A DNA stretch of 64,000 bases, taken from the NCBI GenBank assembly GCA_016199745.1, contig JACQFZ010000005.1, forward strand, positions 1-64,000, read 5' to 3'. The notes beneath the pieces were generated by a model. The model had not been told where the DNA came from, searched no databases, and was given only the letters and a program-made list of their open reading frames with translations. This DNA is from Gammaproteobacteria bacterium (GTDB lineage: Bacteria; Pseudomonadota; Gammaproteobacteria; Acidiferrobacterales; Sulfurifustaceae). How positions within the stretch are numbered: position 1 is the first letter of the stretch; each line of letters opens with the position of its first letter. Positions 32,659-43,026 of this stretch are shown here, piece after piece. The translations under genes and the position numbers were made by a program.

Positions 32659-34532
32659 TCTTCCTGCGTTAAGTTGAGCGTCGGGAAATTCCAGAAGGTT
32701 TTACCGACGTAAGAGCCGATCAGGCCGGTCTTTTGACCGAGTCCGTCGGACAAGAACACGAAGCGGAAATTATCGTCCTGTTCCCAATACCAGTCCGACG
32801 ATAGCTCGGTCAGGCTACGAAAGCGCGCTTCGCTCTCGCGCAACACTTTTTCTTCGGCCTTCACCCGTTCCGACAAATCGAGGATGAACGACGCGCCCTT
32901 GTCCATCGATCCGCCGAATTGGGTACTGCCGATCAGTACCGGAATGCGCTTGCCGTCTTTGCGGATGTATTCCTTCTCGTAGATATGCGTCTGGCCCTTG
33001 GTCTGCAAGTCCAGGGTCGCGCGATTCATGGCGGCGTGATATTCGGGCGGCGTCATCTTGACCCAGTTGACCTTACCGGCGTTCAAATCTTCGCGGGTAT
33101 AACCGACGATCTGTAAAAACGCGTCGTTGGCATCGGTGATGACGCCACTGAGGTCTTCGGTGAACAAACAACCGATGACATTCGAATCGACCAAGCGGCG
33201 AATTTTAATATCGCGCTCACGTTCGGTAACGTCCTTGCCAACACCGCGATAGCCTTTGCACTTGCCGGTGCCATCGAAGAACGGTTGTCCGCTCAAACTG
33301 ACGTAACATAGTCCGCCGTCGTTGCCGCGGCACATCAGCACCATATCGAAAAACGCTCGACGCGCATCGAGCGTTGCCTTCAATTGCGACCATTGCTCTT
33401 CTTTGACGTTGAGAAATGGCAACTCCCAATAAGTCTTACCAATCGGATCGTTCAGCTGCAGCCCGGTTTTGCCGATATCGTTGCCGCTGATGTGGTTGAA
33501 TCGATAGTACTCGTCGTGCTCCCAATGCCAATCGGGCGATACTTCGGTCATATGCTGGAAGCGCTGACCAATCTCGCGCAACGCATCCTCGGCCAAAGTA
33601 CGCTGCCAGAAATGACCGATTTGCCCGCCGAGATACAGCACGCCGTTAACCAATCTCGCATCGGGCCGATGAATCTCGCCGGCGAAGAACACGAATACGC
33701 CGAGCTTTTCACCGCCGGCGGCGATCGGGAACGTAAACGCGCTGCATAACCCGGCGGCGAGCGCCGCCGGCGCACAGGGAAACGCCGCGGCCTGCGCCAG
33801 ATCGCGCACCCATACCGTTTGCGCCTGGGCGATGTCGGCTTGGTTCGGCGCCGCCGGCGGCATCGCGATCCACACGTCGCTCTTCATCGACGCGAGGAAA
33901 GCTTCGACTGCTGCCGATGCCGAGGCACGGCTATACGTTTCGGCGCAATGCAACCGGCGGCCGTTCACATCGACGTCCCAGCGCGCGCCGCAGGTCCAAC
34001 CCATCGGCTCGCAGATCTCGCGAATAATTTTCGGCGCCGCGTCGGCAATACCGCTCGATTCGATCAAGATGCGGGCGATGGCGTTTTCGATCGCCAACCG
34101 CCGCTCGATCTCGATACGCTCGGTAACGTCGCTGCTGATGCCGCGATAACCTTTGAACTTGCCTTGCACGTCGAACACCGGCTGGCCGCTGACGCTCAAA
34201 TATTGCGGCTCGCCCTGGTCGCTGACGCGCTGATAAATAAAATGGGTGAACGGCTTATGCGCTTCGAGTAGCGCCCGGTGTGTGTCCCAACGGCCGCCAT
34301 CGCCGAGCGGCACGGCACCGCCGTGCCACCGCATTGTGCCGATGAGCCGCTGCGGATCGAGGCCGGAGCGGTCGAACACCTTGCCGATGAAGCGGGTGAA
34401 AACGTAACGCTCGTCCTGCTCCCAGTACCAATCGGCCGCCAACGAGATGAGGCTTTTTATTTCCTCATCGGACGGTGGACGTCGCAGCTCAAGGACTTGC
34501 GCGGATTTCTTCGTATCTCTTGTCATGCCCAA
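32571..34532 (-). CDS. PAS/GAF sensor, N-terminal part of a split PAS-GGDEF-EAL gene
   Basis: 653 residues: PAS (about 27-150, DWYWEQDERYVFTRF), GAF (about 160-330), PAS (about 340-455, DWHWEHDEYYRFNHI), PAS (about 460-575, GVITDANDAFLQIVGYTRED) and a fourth PAS (from about 580, DWYWEQDDNFRFVFL). The last breaks off at YDFEMRFPENISPR and a stop. There are no membrane segments, so it is a cytoplasmic sensor. The reading frame ends just where the EAL-containing frame becomes meaningful, showing that a piece covering the end of PAS4 and the first half of GGDEF has been lost with a frame change. As it stands it has no output domain. Confidence 0.8.
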   Translation of the reverse strand: MGMTRDTKKSAQVLELRRPPSDEEIKSLISLAADWYWEQDERYVFTRFIGKVFDRSGLDPQRLIGTMRWHGGAVPLGDGGRWDTHRALLEAHKPFTHFIYQRVSDQGEPQYLSVSGQPVFDVQGKFKGYRGISSDVTERIEIERRLAIENAIARILIESSGIADAAPKIIREICEPMGWTCGARWDVDVNGRRLHCAETYSRASASAAVEAFLASMKSDVWIAMPPAAPNQADIAQAQTVWVRDLAQAAAFPCAPAALAAGLCSAFTFPIAAGGEKLGVFVFFAGEIHRPDARLVNGVLYLGGQIGHFWQRTLAEDALREIGQRFQHMTEVSPDWHWEHDEYYRFNHISGNDIGKTGLQLNDPIGKTYWELPFLNVKEEQWSQLKATLDARRAFFDMVLMCRGNDGGLCYVSLSGQPFFDGTGKCKGYRGVGKDVTERERDIKIRRLVDSNVIGCLFTEDLSGVITDANDAFLQIVGYTREDLNAGKVNWVKMTPPEYHAAMNRATLDLQTKGQTHIYEKEYIRKDGKRIPVLIGSTQFGGSMDKGASFILDLSERVKAEEKVLRESEARFRSLTELSSDWYWEQDDNFRFVFLSDGLGQKTGLIGSYVGKTFWNFPTLNLTQEDWVRHRTKLAKHEPFYDFEMRFPENISPR

Positions 34533-34740
34533 GCACGTCCCGCTTCAGCCCGTGGAGTTGGTTCTGAGAGCTGCAACAACCGCGCCGCGCAAACACGCCG
34601 TGTCGGAAAACCGACACTGAGAAACGTTATTCCTTATATATGAGGTTTAAAAAAATGAACCGCAGGGCTGACCCCGTTTGTAGCGCGGATGAAGACGCGA
34701 AGCGCGCCGTAATCTGGGAAACGGGTTTTGGCGACTGACC

Positions 34741-35595
34741 TTAGCTGGACCGTAGCACCTGGCAATCGAGCCAACGTCGCAGCTCCAACCGCCGCCGCTG
34801 CGGCTGCAGCACGTCATCGCCGATGCCGTAAAGCCAGGCCAAATCGGTACGACTCGGATCGGTATGCAACGCACGCAGATCACCGACGAAGCGGTTCAGC
34901 ATCGCCATATCGGCGAAAAATCGCTCCTCGATTAAGCGCGCACCGTGACGCTGGATAACGGTGGCAATCTCGTTGAGGTCGTACTCGGGGTGGTATTGCA
35001 CGCCCCAACAAACACCGGCACCGAAATGAATCTCCGCTGCCTGCACCGTGCTGATGCTATTGCTGGCCAACACAACAGCATTCGTCGGCAATGCCGTGAC
35101 TTCGTCCAGGTGCACGCCGATGGCCTCGAACGGGCTGCGCTTGCCGACGAACATCGCATGCGTGGCGCCGGCGCTGGTGGGGACGATGTGCCGAACGATA
35201 CCCAGCTCGCGCCCACGAGGATTGGCGCGCACGTCACCGCCGGCCGCCACTACCGCGACCTGCAGGCCCCAGCAACTGCCAAACTGCGGCACAGCAGCGC
35301 TGAAAATCGCCCGCGCTAAATCGATCTGCGCCCGCACCGCCGGTTCATCTTTATATACATTCAGCGCCGAGCCGCTCCAAACGGCGCCAGCGAACGCATC
35401 AAGACCGACACCCGCCGGCAGGACCACGCCGCCGGCGCGCGCCGGATGCACGATCGTGCAGTCGATGTCGGCGCGCAGCGAGCGCAGGACATTGACGTAA
35501 TGTTGGCCGGTGGCGACGCCGCCAAATGTCACATGCTTTTCGTCGGTCTCGCGCGTATTGCCGTCGACTACGAGTATCTTCAACGTCGCGGTCAT
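34741..35595 (-). CDS. Class I glutamine amidotransferase-like hydrolase
   Basis: A 284-residue protein from the ATG at 35595, which overlaps the stop of the iron alcohol dehydrogenase gene (ATGA). The nucleophile Cys is in FGSCWGLQVAV and the His-Glu pair in VQYHPEYD, so the amidotransferase triad is complete, as in GMP-synthase-type GATases. It is last in a four-gene operon with a glutamine-synthetase-like ligase and two dehydrogenases. In that setting, as with PuuD of the putrescine pathway, it should remove the gamma-glutamyl group from the final oxidised product. This role is inferred from context; GMP synthesis is unlikely because the ATP-PPase domain is absent. Confidence 0.8.
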   Translation of the reverse strand: MTATLKILVVDGNTRETDEKHVTFGGVATGQHYVNVLRSLRADIDCTIVHPARAGGVVLPAGVGLDAFAGAVWSGSALNVYKDEPAVRAQIDLARAIFSAAVPQFGSCWGLQVAVVAAGGDVRANPRGRELGIVRHIVPTSAGATHAMFVGKRSPFEAIGVHLDEVTALPTNAVVLASNSISTVQAAEIHFGAGVCWGVQYHPEYDLNEIATVIQRHGARLIEERFFADMAMLNRFVGDLRALHTDPSRTDLAWLYGIGDDVLQPQRRRLELRRWLDCQVLRSS

Positions 35596-36761
35596 TCGAG
35601 CTTTCCGGCCACCGCCTTGGAGAAAATCCTCGCCAACGCGACAGCGTCGACCGCGATCGGATTGCCGGCGACCGATGGATCGCGTTCGGCCATGCGACCG
35701 ATTTCTTCGGCCCGCTCCAGCGGTACCTTCAACACCGCCAACGTTGCCGGGATACCGAGCGTGCGCCGGAATTCCAAGACCCAGGTCAGCATGCCGTTGA
35801 AAGAAGCATCGGCCAACCCGAGCACGCGTCCGAGTATCGTCATGTGCGCGCTGATCGCGCTGCGGTTGTGCAGCATCACATACGGCAGCAACACGGCGTT
35901 GGTCAAACCGTGATGTGTGTCGTACAGCGCACCGACCGAATGCGCTAATGCATGCACGGCACCCAGACCTTTTTGAAACGCCGCCGCCCCCATGCTGGCG
36001 GCGGCCAACATGTAGGCGCGCGCTTCCATGTCGTCGCCCTTGCGATACGCGCGCGGCAGGTAGGTGGCGATCAAGCGCATGCCTTCGACGGCGATGCCAT
36101 CGGCCAGTGGATGAAAGCCGGGCGCGCAGTAGGCTTCGAAGCAATGCACGAACGCATCGAAGCCGGTGGCGGCGGTTACCGCCGGCGGCAAACCGAAGGT
36201 GAGCGTCGGGTCGGAGATGACGATCGCCGGCAGCATCTTCGGATGGAAAATAATTTTCTTTTCGTGCGTCGCTTCGTTGACGATCACCGCCGCGCGGCCG
36301 ACCTCGGAACCGGTACCGGCAGTGGTCGGCACCGCCACCACCGGCGCGATGCCGGTGGGATCGGCACGGGTCCACCAATCGCCGATATCTTCGAAATCCC
36401 AGATCGGCCGAGTCTGACCCGACATAAACGCCACCGATTTACCGACGTCGAGCGCGCTGCCGCCGCCCATAGCGATGACGCCGTCGGCGCGATGGGCGCG
36501 ATAGGCGTCCAAACCGGCGGTGACGTTGGCCGATATCGGATTGCCTTTGACGTCGGCGAACAATGCCGTCGGCAGCTGCGCCTGCGCATTGATATTGAGC
36601 GCCGCGAAAATCATCGGCGTGTCTTTGAGGCCGCGATCGGTGACAAGCAGCGGCCGCTGGATGTTGAGCACGCGACAGGCGTCGGGCAGTTCTTTAATAC
36701 GATTCGGGCCGGCCCAGACGGTGGTTGGGTAGTTCCATTTGCCGGTAAGCGGTTGGATCAT
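35592..36761 (-). CDS. Iron-containing alcohol dehydrogenase
   Basis: A 389-residue group III alcohol dehydrogenase. The ATG at 36761 is chosen because AAAGGAAA lies before it and similarity begins MIQPLTGKWNYPTTVWAGPN; longer readings run into the repeat. NAD-binding GGGSALDVGKSVAFM and PTTAGTGSEVGRAAVIV are seen, and metal ligands lie in GFDAFVHCFEAYCAPGFHP, HALAHSVGALYDTHHG. It should oxidise an alcohol, here probably a gamma-glutamylated amino alcohol, to the aldehyde used by the aldehyde dehydrogenase encoded upstream. Its stop overlaps the amidotransferase start. Confidence 0.9.
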   Translation of the reverse strand: MIQPLTGKWNYPTTVWAGPNRIKELPDACRVLNIQRPLLVTDRGLKDTPMIFAALNINAQAQLPTALFADVKGNPISANVTAGLDAYRAHRADGVIAMGGGSALDVGKSVAFMSGQTRPIWDFEDIGDWWTRADPTGIAPVVAVPTTAGTGSEVGRAAVIVNEATHEKKIIFHPKMLPAIVISDPTLTFGLPPAVTAATGFDAFVHCFEAYCAPGFHPLADGIAVEGMRLIATYLPRAYRKGDDMEARAYMLAAASMGAAAFQKGLGAVHALAHSVGALYDTHHGLTNAVLLPYVMLHNRSAISAHMTILGRVLGLADASFNGMLTWVLEFRRTLGIPATLAVLKVPLERAEEIGRMAERDPSVAGNPIAVDAVALARIFSKAVAGKLE

Positions 36762-36780
36762 GCTTGCATTTCCTTTTATT

Positions 36781-36883
36781 ACCCCCACCCTAACCCTCCC
36801 CCGCTGCGCAGGGGAGGGAATCAACGTGCCACACCTACTGAGTCCCCTCCCCTGCGCAGCAGGGGGAGGGTTAGGGTGGGGGT
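36781..36883. repeat. ACCCCCACCCTAACCCTCCCCC fold-back repeat
   Basis: The left arm, beginning ACCCCCACCCTAACCCTC, and the right arm, ending GAGGGTTAGGGTGGGGGT, are inverse complements, each with an inner CTGCGCAG core. The centre holds AATCAACGTGCC, sharing the GTGCC box with the other families. It lies inside the gamma-glutamylation operon between the two dehydrogenase genes. Confidence 0.85.
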
Positions 36884-36890
36884 CTTAAAA

Positions 36891-38285
<1,395 letters not shown>

Positions 38286-38331
38286 CGTGAACGCACCGAT
38301 TCATGACACCACCTCGATGTAAAACTTCGCG

Positions 38332-38412
38332 TCCCCCTCTCCCCTTGCGGGAGAGGGGGGAAATTATGCATTACTGCAAATCACTCCCCCTCTCCCGCAA
38401 GGGGAGAGGGGA
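38332..38412. repeat. Paired CCTCTCCCC/GGGGAGAGG fold-back repeat
   Basis: CCCCCTCTCCCCTTGCGGGAGAGGGGG and its inverted partner ending at 38412 are separated by about 27 bases (AAATTATGCATTACTGCAAATCA). It lies between the ligase gene and the aldehyde dehydrogenase gene of one operon, so transcripts through it can form a long hairpin. Confidence 0.85.
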
Positions 38413-38444
38413 GCGCTCGTTTGAATTGCTGGCGAGCCTTTGCA

Positions 38445-39818
38445 TTAAATAATCTCGAAGTATCGCTGCAACTGCCAATCGCTAACCGCCTTGCGCGCCT
38501 CGCGCTCTTCCCATTCGCGCGTTGCCGCGTAGTGCTCGACGAACGGCGCGCCGAACAATTCGCGCGCCGCCGTCGACGTCTTCAATCGCTGCGCCGCTTC
38601 GAACAACGTCGCCGGCAATTGCAATTCCGCCGGCAGCTCGTGCTCATAGGCGCTGCCTTCGATCGGCGCGGTCGGCTCGATACGATGCTCGATGCCCCAA
38701 AGCCCGGAGCCGATGGCGGCGGCGAGGGCGATGTATGGATTGATATCGGCGGCGGCGATCCGATACTCGACGCGCTGCGACTTGGCCGTGCCCGGAATCA
38801 CACGCAATGCACAGGTGCGGTTCTCGACGCCCCAGCTCGCTTGGGTCGGCGCCCAAAACCCGGGAATCAAGCGGGTGTAGCTATTCACGGTGCAGGCAAT
38901 CATTGCCAGCAACTCCGGCATCAATGCTTGTTGGCCGCCGACGAACCAACGCATCGTGTCGCTCATGTAGTGCGGTTTTTTCGGATCGTGAAATACGCTG
39001 CCACCACCGTCTTTGCGTTTCAATGACACATGCAGATGACCGCTCTGCCCCGGCCACTTGGGCGACCACTTGGCCATGAACGTCGCCATCCAGCCGCGAC
39101 GCTGTGCCAGTATTTTCGTGTAGGTCTTGAACAGCGCCGCTTTGTCGGCGGCGGCCAACGCCTCGTCGACATAGATCGCCGCTTCGAGCACGCCCGGCCC
39201 GGTCTCGGTATGCAAGCCCTCGATCGGAAAATCCATGCGCTTCGACAGCTCGATTAGGTCGCGGTAGAACTCGACATGCACACTGCTGCGCAGCATCGAA
39301 TACCCGAAATAGCCGGGGGTGATGCTGGCTAAATTTTGGTAGTGCTTTTGCCGAATCGAATCGGGCGTTTCGTTGAACAGAAAAAATTCGAACTCGGCGG
39401 CGGCCAATACTTTGAAATCCATCTTGGCCGCACGCTCCAGTACACGCCGCAGCAACCCGCGCGGACAAATCGCCTCGGCACGCCCGGCAAATTCGCCGAG
39501 GAACAACAGCATATGATCTTCGAACGCGAGATCGCGGCAACTGTCCGGAATAATGCGCACCAGCGCGTCAGGATAGGCGGTGTGCCAGCCGGTAAAGCGG
39601 GTATTGTCGTAAAGCTGATCGTTACTGTCCCAGCCAAGGACCACGTCGCAAAAACCAAAGCCGTCGCCTTCGAGCGCCGACAGGAATTTTTCGCGCGCCA
39701 TGTACTTGCCACGCAAGATACCGTCGATATCGAACACCCCGGTGCGCACGTGGCTTAGATCATATTCTTCGACGATTCGGCGCGCATCGGCCGCCGTCTT
39801 TACCTTCCTTGAATTCAT
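38445..39818 (-). CDS. Glutamine synthetase-like gamma-glutamyl-amine ligase
   Basis: A 457-residue protein of the GlnA/PuuA family, ATP-dependent. Metal and glutamate sites are in AAAEFEFFLF, HTETGPGVLEAAI and QSGHLHVSLKRKDG; NPYIALAAAIGSGLWGIEHRI closes the active site. It lacks the adenylylation-loop Tyr context of housekeeping GlnA and sits with two dehydrogenases and an amidotransferase, so it should join glutamate to an amine (putrescine, ethanolamine, isopropylamine or similar). AGAGGA precedes the ATG. It is the first gene of the operon and divergent from the second ECF sigma gene. Confidence 0.88.
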   Translation of the reverse strand: MNSRKVKTAADARRIVEEYDLSHVRTGVFDIDGILRGKYMAREKFLSALEGDGFGFCDVVLGWDSNDQLYDNTRFTGWHTAYPDALVRIIPDSCRDLAFEDHMLLFLGEFAGRAEAICPRGLLRRVLERAAKMDFKVLAAAEFEFFLFNETPDSIRQKHYQNLASITPGYFGYSMLRSSVHVEFYRDLIELSKRMDFPIEGLHTETGPGVLEAAIYVDEALAAADKAALFKTYTKILAQRRGWMATFMAKWSPKWPGQSGHLHVSLKRKDGGGSVFHDPKKPHYMSDTMRWFVGGQQALMPELLAMIACTVNSYTRLIPGFWAPTQASWGVENRTCALRVIPGTAKSQRVEYRIAAADINPYIALAAAIGSGLWGIEHRIEPTAPIEGSAYEHELPAELQLPATLFEAAQRLKTSTAARELFGAPFVEHYAATREWEEREARKAVSDWQLQRYFEII

Positions 39819-40018
39819 CGTGTCATCCTCTGTTATACGATTCCTTTGTCACCCGCACGCTGCCACGCACTGCTCCAACGCGCTACCTCATTTATTGTAT
39901 GCCGGCAGCCAAACCCTCATCAGCGCAAGGGAGGCTTGCCGCTGGCGCGTTCCCCGCGTAGTTTAAGCCCCGTTCGCCTAACAAAAACCCCAAACAGCGA
40001 GCCGTAGCGTTTATAGCC

Positions 40019-40606
40019 ATGGATGCGCCCGCCGATGAACAGTTGATGCTCGCCTATCGCGACGGCGACGCGCGCGCCTTCGACACGCTGTACGACCGCC
40101 ACAAGGCGCCACTCTACCGCTATCTGCTGCGCCAATGTCGCATTGCCGCGGTCGCCGAGGAGTTGTTCCAAGACGTATGGACCAACCTCATCAAAGCACG
40201 TGCACGCTACGAAGTGCGAGCAAAATTCACAACCTATCTATATCGGCTGGCGCACAATCGTCTGATCGATTACTACCGGCAACAGGCCGCCGGCATGCCG
40301 ATCTCCTATGAAGACGATCCGGACGACAGTCCTGCCGATAGCCCCGCCGGCCGCGCCCCGGAGGGCGAGCTCGACACGCGCCGGCAAGCGCGACGGTTGT
40401 TAGTACTGATCGCGCAATTGCCCGAGGCGCAACGCGAGGCATTTTTGTTGCGCGAGGAAGGCGGCCTGTCGCTGGAAGAAATTGCCGACGCCACCGGCGT
40501 CAACGCCGAAACCGCCAAGAGCCGTTTACGGTATGCGGTCGCCAAGCTGCGCGAAGGAATGCGGCAGGCGGGTCATGTTTCTGGAACGGAGGCCGAATCA
40601 GCATGA
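40019..40606 (+). CDS. ECF RNA polymerase sigma factor (second)
   Basis: A 195-residue ECF sigma factor. Region 2 reads DARAFDTLYDRHKAPLYRYL, AEELFQDVWTNLIKARARYE and FTTYLYRLAHNRLIDYYRQQ. Region 4 reads LPEAQREAFLLREEGGLSLE and GVNAETAKSRLRYAVAKLRE. An acidic linker (SYEDDPDDSPADSPAGRAPE) separates them. It overlaps the next gene by ATGA, and that gene encodes its presumed membrane partner. It is divergent from the glutamine-synthetase-like gene. The regulon is unknown; a link to stress or envelope is only inferred. Confidence 0.92.
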   Translation: MDAPADEQLMLAYRDGDARAFDTLYDRHKAPLYRYLLRQCRIAAVAEELFQDVWTNLIKARARYEVRAKFTTYLYRLAHNRLIDYYRQQAAGMPISYEDDPDDSPADSPAGRAPEGELDTRRQARRLLVLIAQLPEAQREAFLLREEGGLSLEEIADATGVNAETAKSRLRYAVAKLREGMRQAGHVSGTEAESA

Positions 40607-41595
40607 ACAAAAACAAGGACCAAGACATGGAAATCGATTTGCCCGACGCCGACGATTTGTCGCAACTCTATGAGGTCGGTGCCGATGAGATGCCACCCGC
40701 GCGACTAGACGCGCGGATCAAAGCCGAGGCCCACGCAGCGGTCGATGGGAAACCACGCTCGTTGCTGTCCCACTGGCGCGCCCCATTCGCCACCGCCGCC
40801 GTCATCGTGCTGAGCGTGACGCTCATTACCTTCATGAAGAACGACGACGTCATGCCGCCGGCACCCAGCGCGAAGATAGCGATGCGCGAACAAGCTCGTT
40901 TGCAGCAAGCAACGCCGGATTCGTCGACCGTAGCCCCGTCCGAATCACAACACGAAGAGGAGCGCGCCGCTGACGCACCGATACCAGAACAATCGTTAGA
41001 GCTCGCAAAAAAATCCACCGACACATCGCAAAATGCGGCCGCACCCGCTACCCGAAGAGCGGAAACTGCACCGCCGGAAACGGCGACGGAACCAGCGGCC
41101 GCGCCCGCCCCCTCGGCACCCACTGCCGCAAAACCCGAGGGCACGGTCGCCGGCGCACCTGCCACGGACAACAACGCCTATCGCTCGCTCACCACCGCCG
41201 CCAAACCATTACACGGTCGCGCCGACATCGTCTCCGTCGAGGCCGACGGCACTGCCGGCGCGTATCAATTCACCGTCACTATCAAAAGCGCCGATACCGG
41301 CTGCCAACAGTACGCCGACTGGTGGGAAGTGGTCAGCGAAGACGGCCGTTTGTTGTATCGAAAAATAATGCTGCGCAGCCACGTCAACGATCAACCGTTC
41401 GCGCGCGCCGGCGGGCCGGTGCCGATTCAACCGGATACAGTCGTGTGGATTCGCGCGCATATGCGGCCGACCGGCTATGGCGGTGTTGCGTTTAAAGGAT
41501 CGGTTGCGTCTGGATTTGAGCAAACGGCCTTGACCTCGCTTTTTGCGTCGACATTGACCGATGCCGCGCCACTGCCGAAAGACTGCGAATCTTAA
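40603..41595 (+). CDS. Single-pass membrane protein, probable anti-sigma partner
   Basis: A 330-residue protein. Residues 1-60 are cytoplasmic (LPDADDLSQLYEVGADEMPP, then ARLDARIKAEAHAAV), resembling the N-terminus of proteins encoded after ECF sigma genes. One membrane helix follows at about 62-80 (FATAAVIVLSVTLITFM), then a long Ala/Pro/Thr/Glu-rich linker to about 190. The compact C-terminal domain at about 205-330 (ADIVSVEADGTAGAYQFTVT, GCQQYADWWEVVSEDGRLLY) would be periplasmic and has a conserved-looking Cys-Trp pattern. There is no zinc motif. The 4-base overlap with the sigma gene supports the anti-sigma role. Confidence 0.75.
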   Translation: MNKNKDQDMEIDLPDADDLSQLYEVGADEMPPARLDARIKAEAHAAVDGKPRSLLSHWRAPFATAAVIVLSVTLITFMKNDDVMPPAPSAKIAMREQARLQQATPDSSTVAPSESQHEEERAADAPIPEQSLELAKKSTDTSQNAAAPATRRAETAPPETATEPAAAPAPSAPTAAKPEGTVAGAPATDNNAYRSLTTAAKPLHGRADIVSVEADGTAGAYQFTVTIKSADTGCQQYADWWEVVSEDGRLLYRKIMLRSHVNDQPFARAGGPVPIQPDTVVWIRAHMRPTGYGGVAFKGSVASGFEQTALTSLFASTLTDAAPLPKDCES

Positions 41596-41721
41596 CGTCG
41601 CGTGCTCGGCTCTCGCCGGCTAGGCGTCATCGTCCAATATTTTTTTGGACGCGGCACAAGCGACGTCGATTAAGTTAGTCTCCCAATATGAACGGCCACC
41701 ATGGCGCTCAAGGGAGACTAG

Positions 41722-42111
41722 ATGACGAACAAGCTCCACGATATCGGCGTTGCGCGACAAATTGGTTCGTATAGCGACGCGGTCGAAGTACCACCTAACG
41801 CACGATGGCTTTTCACGGCGGGAACACCGGGCCTCGCGTTAGCTGGAACCTTGCCTAACGACATTACCGGTCAAGCCGAGCTGGCGTGGACGCACATTAT
41901 TACCCTGCTCGAACGAGCGAGCATGACAGTCAAAGATCTCGTTAAAGTGACTCACTACTTGCTCCACGCCTCGGATATTCCGGCTTACGTAAAAGTCCGC
42001 TCTCGTTTTCTCGGCGATGCTCGTCCTGCATCCATGTTGCTGATTATTCCCGAGCTCGTACGCCCTGAATTCTTATTGGAGATTGAGGTTTATGCGGCGC
42101 AATGCGCCTAA
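41722..42111 (+). CDS. RidA/YjgF-family protein
   Basis: A 129-residue protein of the RidA family, trimeric imine/enamine deaminases and relatives. Seen: PNARWLFTAGTPGLALAGTLPNDITGQAELAWTHI, a mid region typical of the family, and ASMLLIIPELVRPEFLLEIEVYA, where the usual Arg/Glu pair that holds the substrate carboxylate is present as R-P and E. GGGAGA precedes the ATG. It opens an accessory run of short co-directional genes. The precise substrate is unknown. Confidence 0.88.
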   Translation: MTNKLHDIGVARQIGSYSDAVEVPPNARWLFTAGTPGLALAGTLPNDITGQAELAWTHIITLLERASMTVKDLVKVTHYLLHASDIPAYVKVRSRFLGDARPASMLLIIPELVRPEFLLEIEVYAAQCA

Positions 42112-42132
42112 CGCTGCGTCGCGGGAAGATTT

Positions 42133-42870
42133 ATGAAGGAGCTTTACGATCAGATCGGTCGCGGATACACCAGCCGTCGCCAGCAAGAGCCGAGAATCTT
42201 TGCGCACATTCGGCAACAATTGGACGGTGCATCTGCGGTACTAAACGTAGGTGCCGGTGTCGGCGCTTACGAGCCCACCGATTTGCCCGTGGTTGCGGTA
42301 GAGCCATCGGCACAAATGATTTCGCAACGTCGACAATGTTCGAATATTGTACAGGCGAAGGCGGAAGCCCTGCCGTTCGTTGACAGCGCATTCGATTCGA
42401 CGATGGCCGTTCTCACTCTGCATCATTGGCAAGACAAGAAAAAAGGACTGACGGAGTGTGCCCGCACCGCCCGCAAACAAATTGTTATTTTTACTTGGGA
42501 TCCAGAATCGAATGGCTTCTGGCTCGTACAGGACTATTTCCCTGAACTTCTTTCATTTGATCGAGCTATTTTCCCAACCGTCGCTGAGATCGAACGCCAG
42601 CTGGGTCGTATCACCGTTCAGCCGGTCCCGATCCCAGCAGACTGTGTCGATGGTTTCTTGGGCGCATATTGGTGTCGGCCACAGGCTTATCTTGATAGGG
42701 GGATCCGCTCCGGCATGTCGTCGTTCTCTCGTATCCCGGACGTCGAAACGCGCATCGACGAATTGAGCAAAGATCTTGCCTCGGGTGGATGGGAACGCAA
42801 GCATCGACATCTGCTCAATGTCGACGCGCTCGATGTTGGTTATCGGCTCATAACGGTCAGGTTACAGTAA
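42133..42870 (+). CDS. SAM-dependent class I methyltransferase
   Basis: A 245-residue methyltransferase of the UbiE/type-11 kind. The SAM-binding motif is VLNVGAGVGAYEP, the acidic loop VVAVEPSAQMISQR, and the post-motif stretch FVDSAFDSTMAVLTLHHWQD. GGGAAG precedes the ATG. It begins 21 bases after the RidA gene. The substrate is unknown; similar small methyltransferases are frequent in integron cassettes, and an attC-like site follows directly. Confidence 0.88.
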   Translation: MKELYDQIGRGYTSRRQQEPRIFAHIRQQLDGASAVLNVGAGVGAYEPTDLPVVAVEPSAQMISQRRQCSNIVQAKAEALPFVDSAFDSTMAVLTLHHWQDKKKGLTECARTARKQIVIFTWDPESNGFWLVQDYFPELLSFDRAIFPTVAEIERQLGRITVQPVPIPADCVDGFLGAYWCRPQAYLDRGIRSGMSSFSRIPDVETRIDELSKDLASGGWERKHRHLLNVDALDVGYRLITVRLQ

Positions 42871-42874
42871 CAAC

Positions 42875-42984
42875 AGCTAACAAGGCGCTCGATCTAGGCG
42901 CAGTACCGCTAACTCCCGAGTCAAGCTCGCGACCTTGGCAAAGTCCATCGAGGCCCAACTCTTCGATCGAGCGGACATCTAACA
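42875..42984 (+). other. Degenerate attC-like site
   Basis: Directly after the methyltransferase stop, AGCTAACAAGGCGCTCGATC (42875-42894) has the look of an R''-L'' end of an integron attC site. CGCTCGATC (42886-42894) is exactly complementary to GATCGAGCG (42965-42973), followed by GGACATCTAAC where an R' box GTTRRRY is expected but not met. The about 110-base length fits attC. The missing R' core and absence of intI make it a remnant at best. Confidence 0.4.
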
Positions 42985-43026
42985 GGTGAATTTAGGAAAA
43001 TTTGAACATAACCGCTGCTTTTCGTT

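Noticed and set aside
34741-36378. A 545-codon minus-strand reading frame joining the amidotransferase to the alcohol dehydrogenase region
   Set aside because: Its first 260 codons are the alcohol dehydrogenase gene in the wrong frame (Arg-rich, no family). The real amidotransferase starts at 35595.
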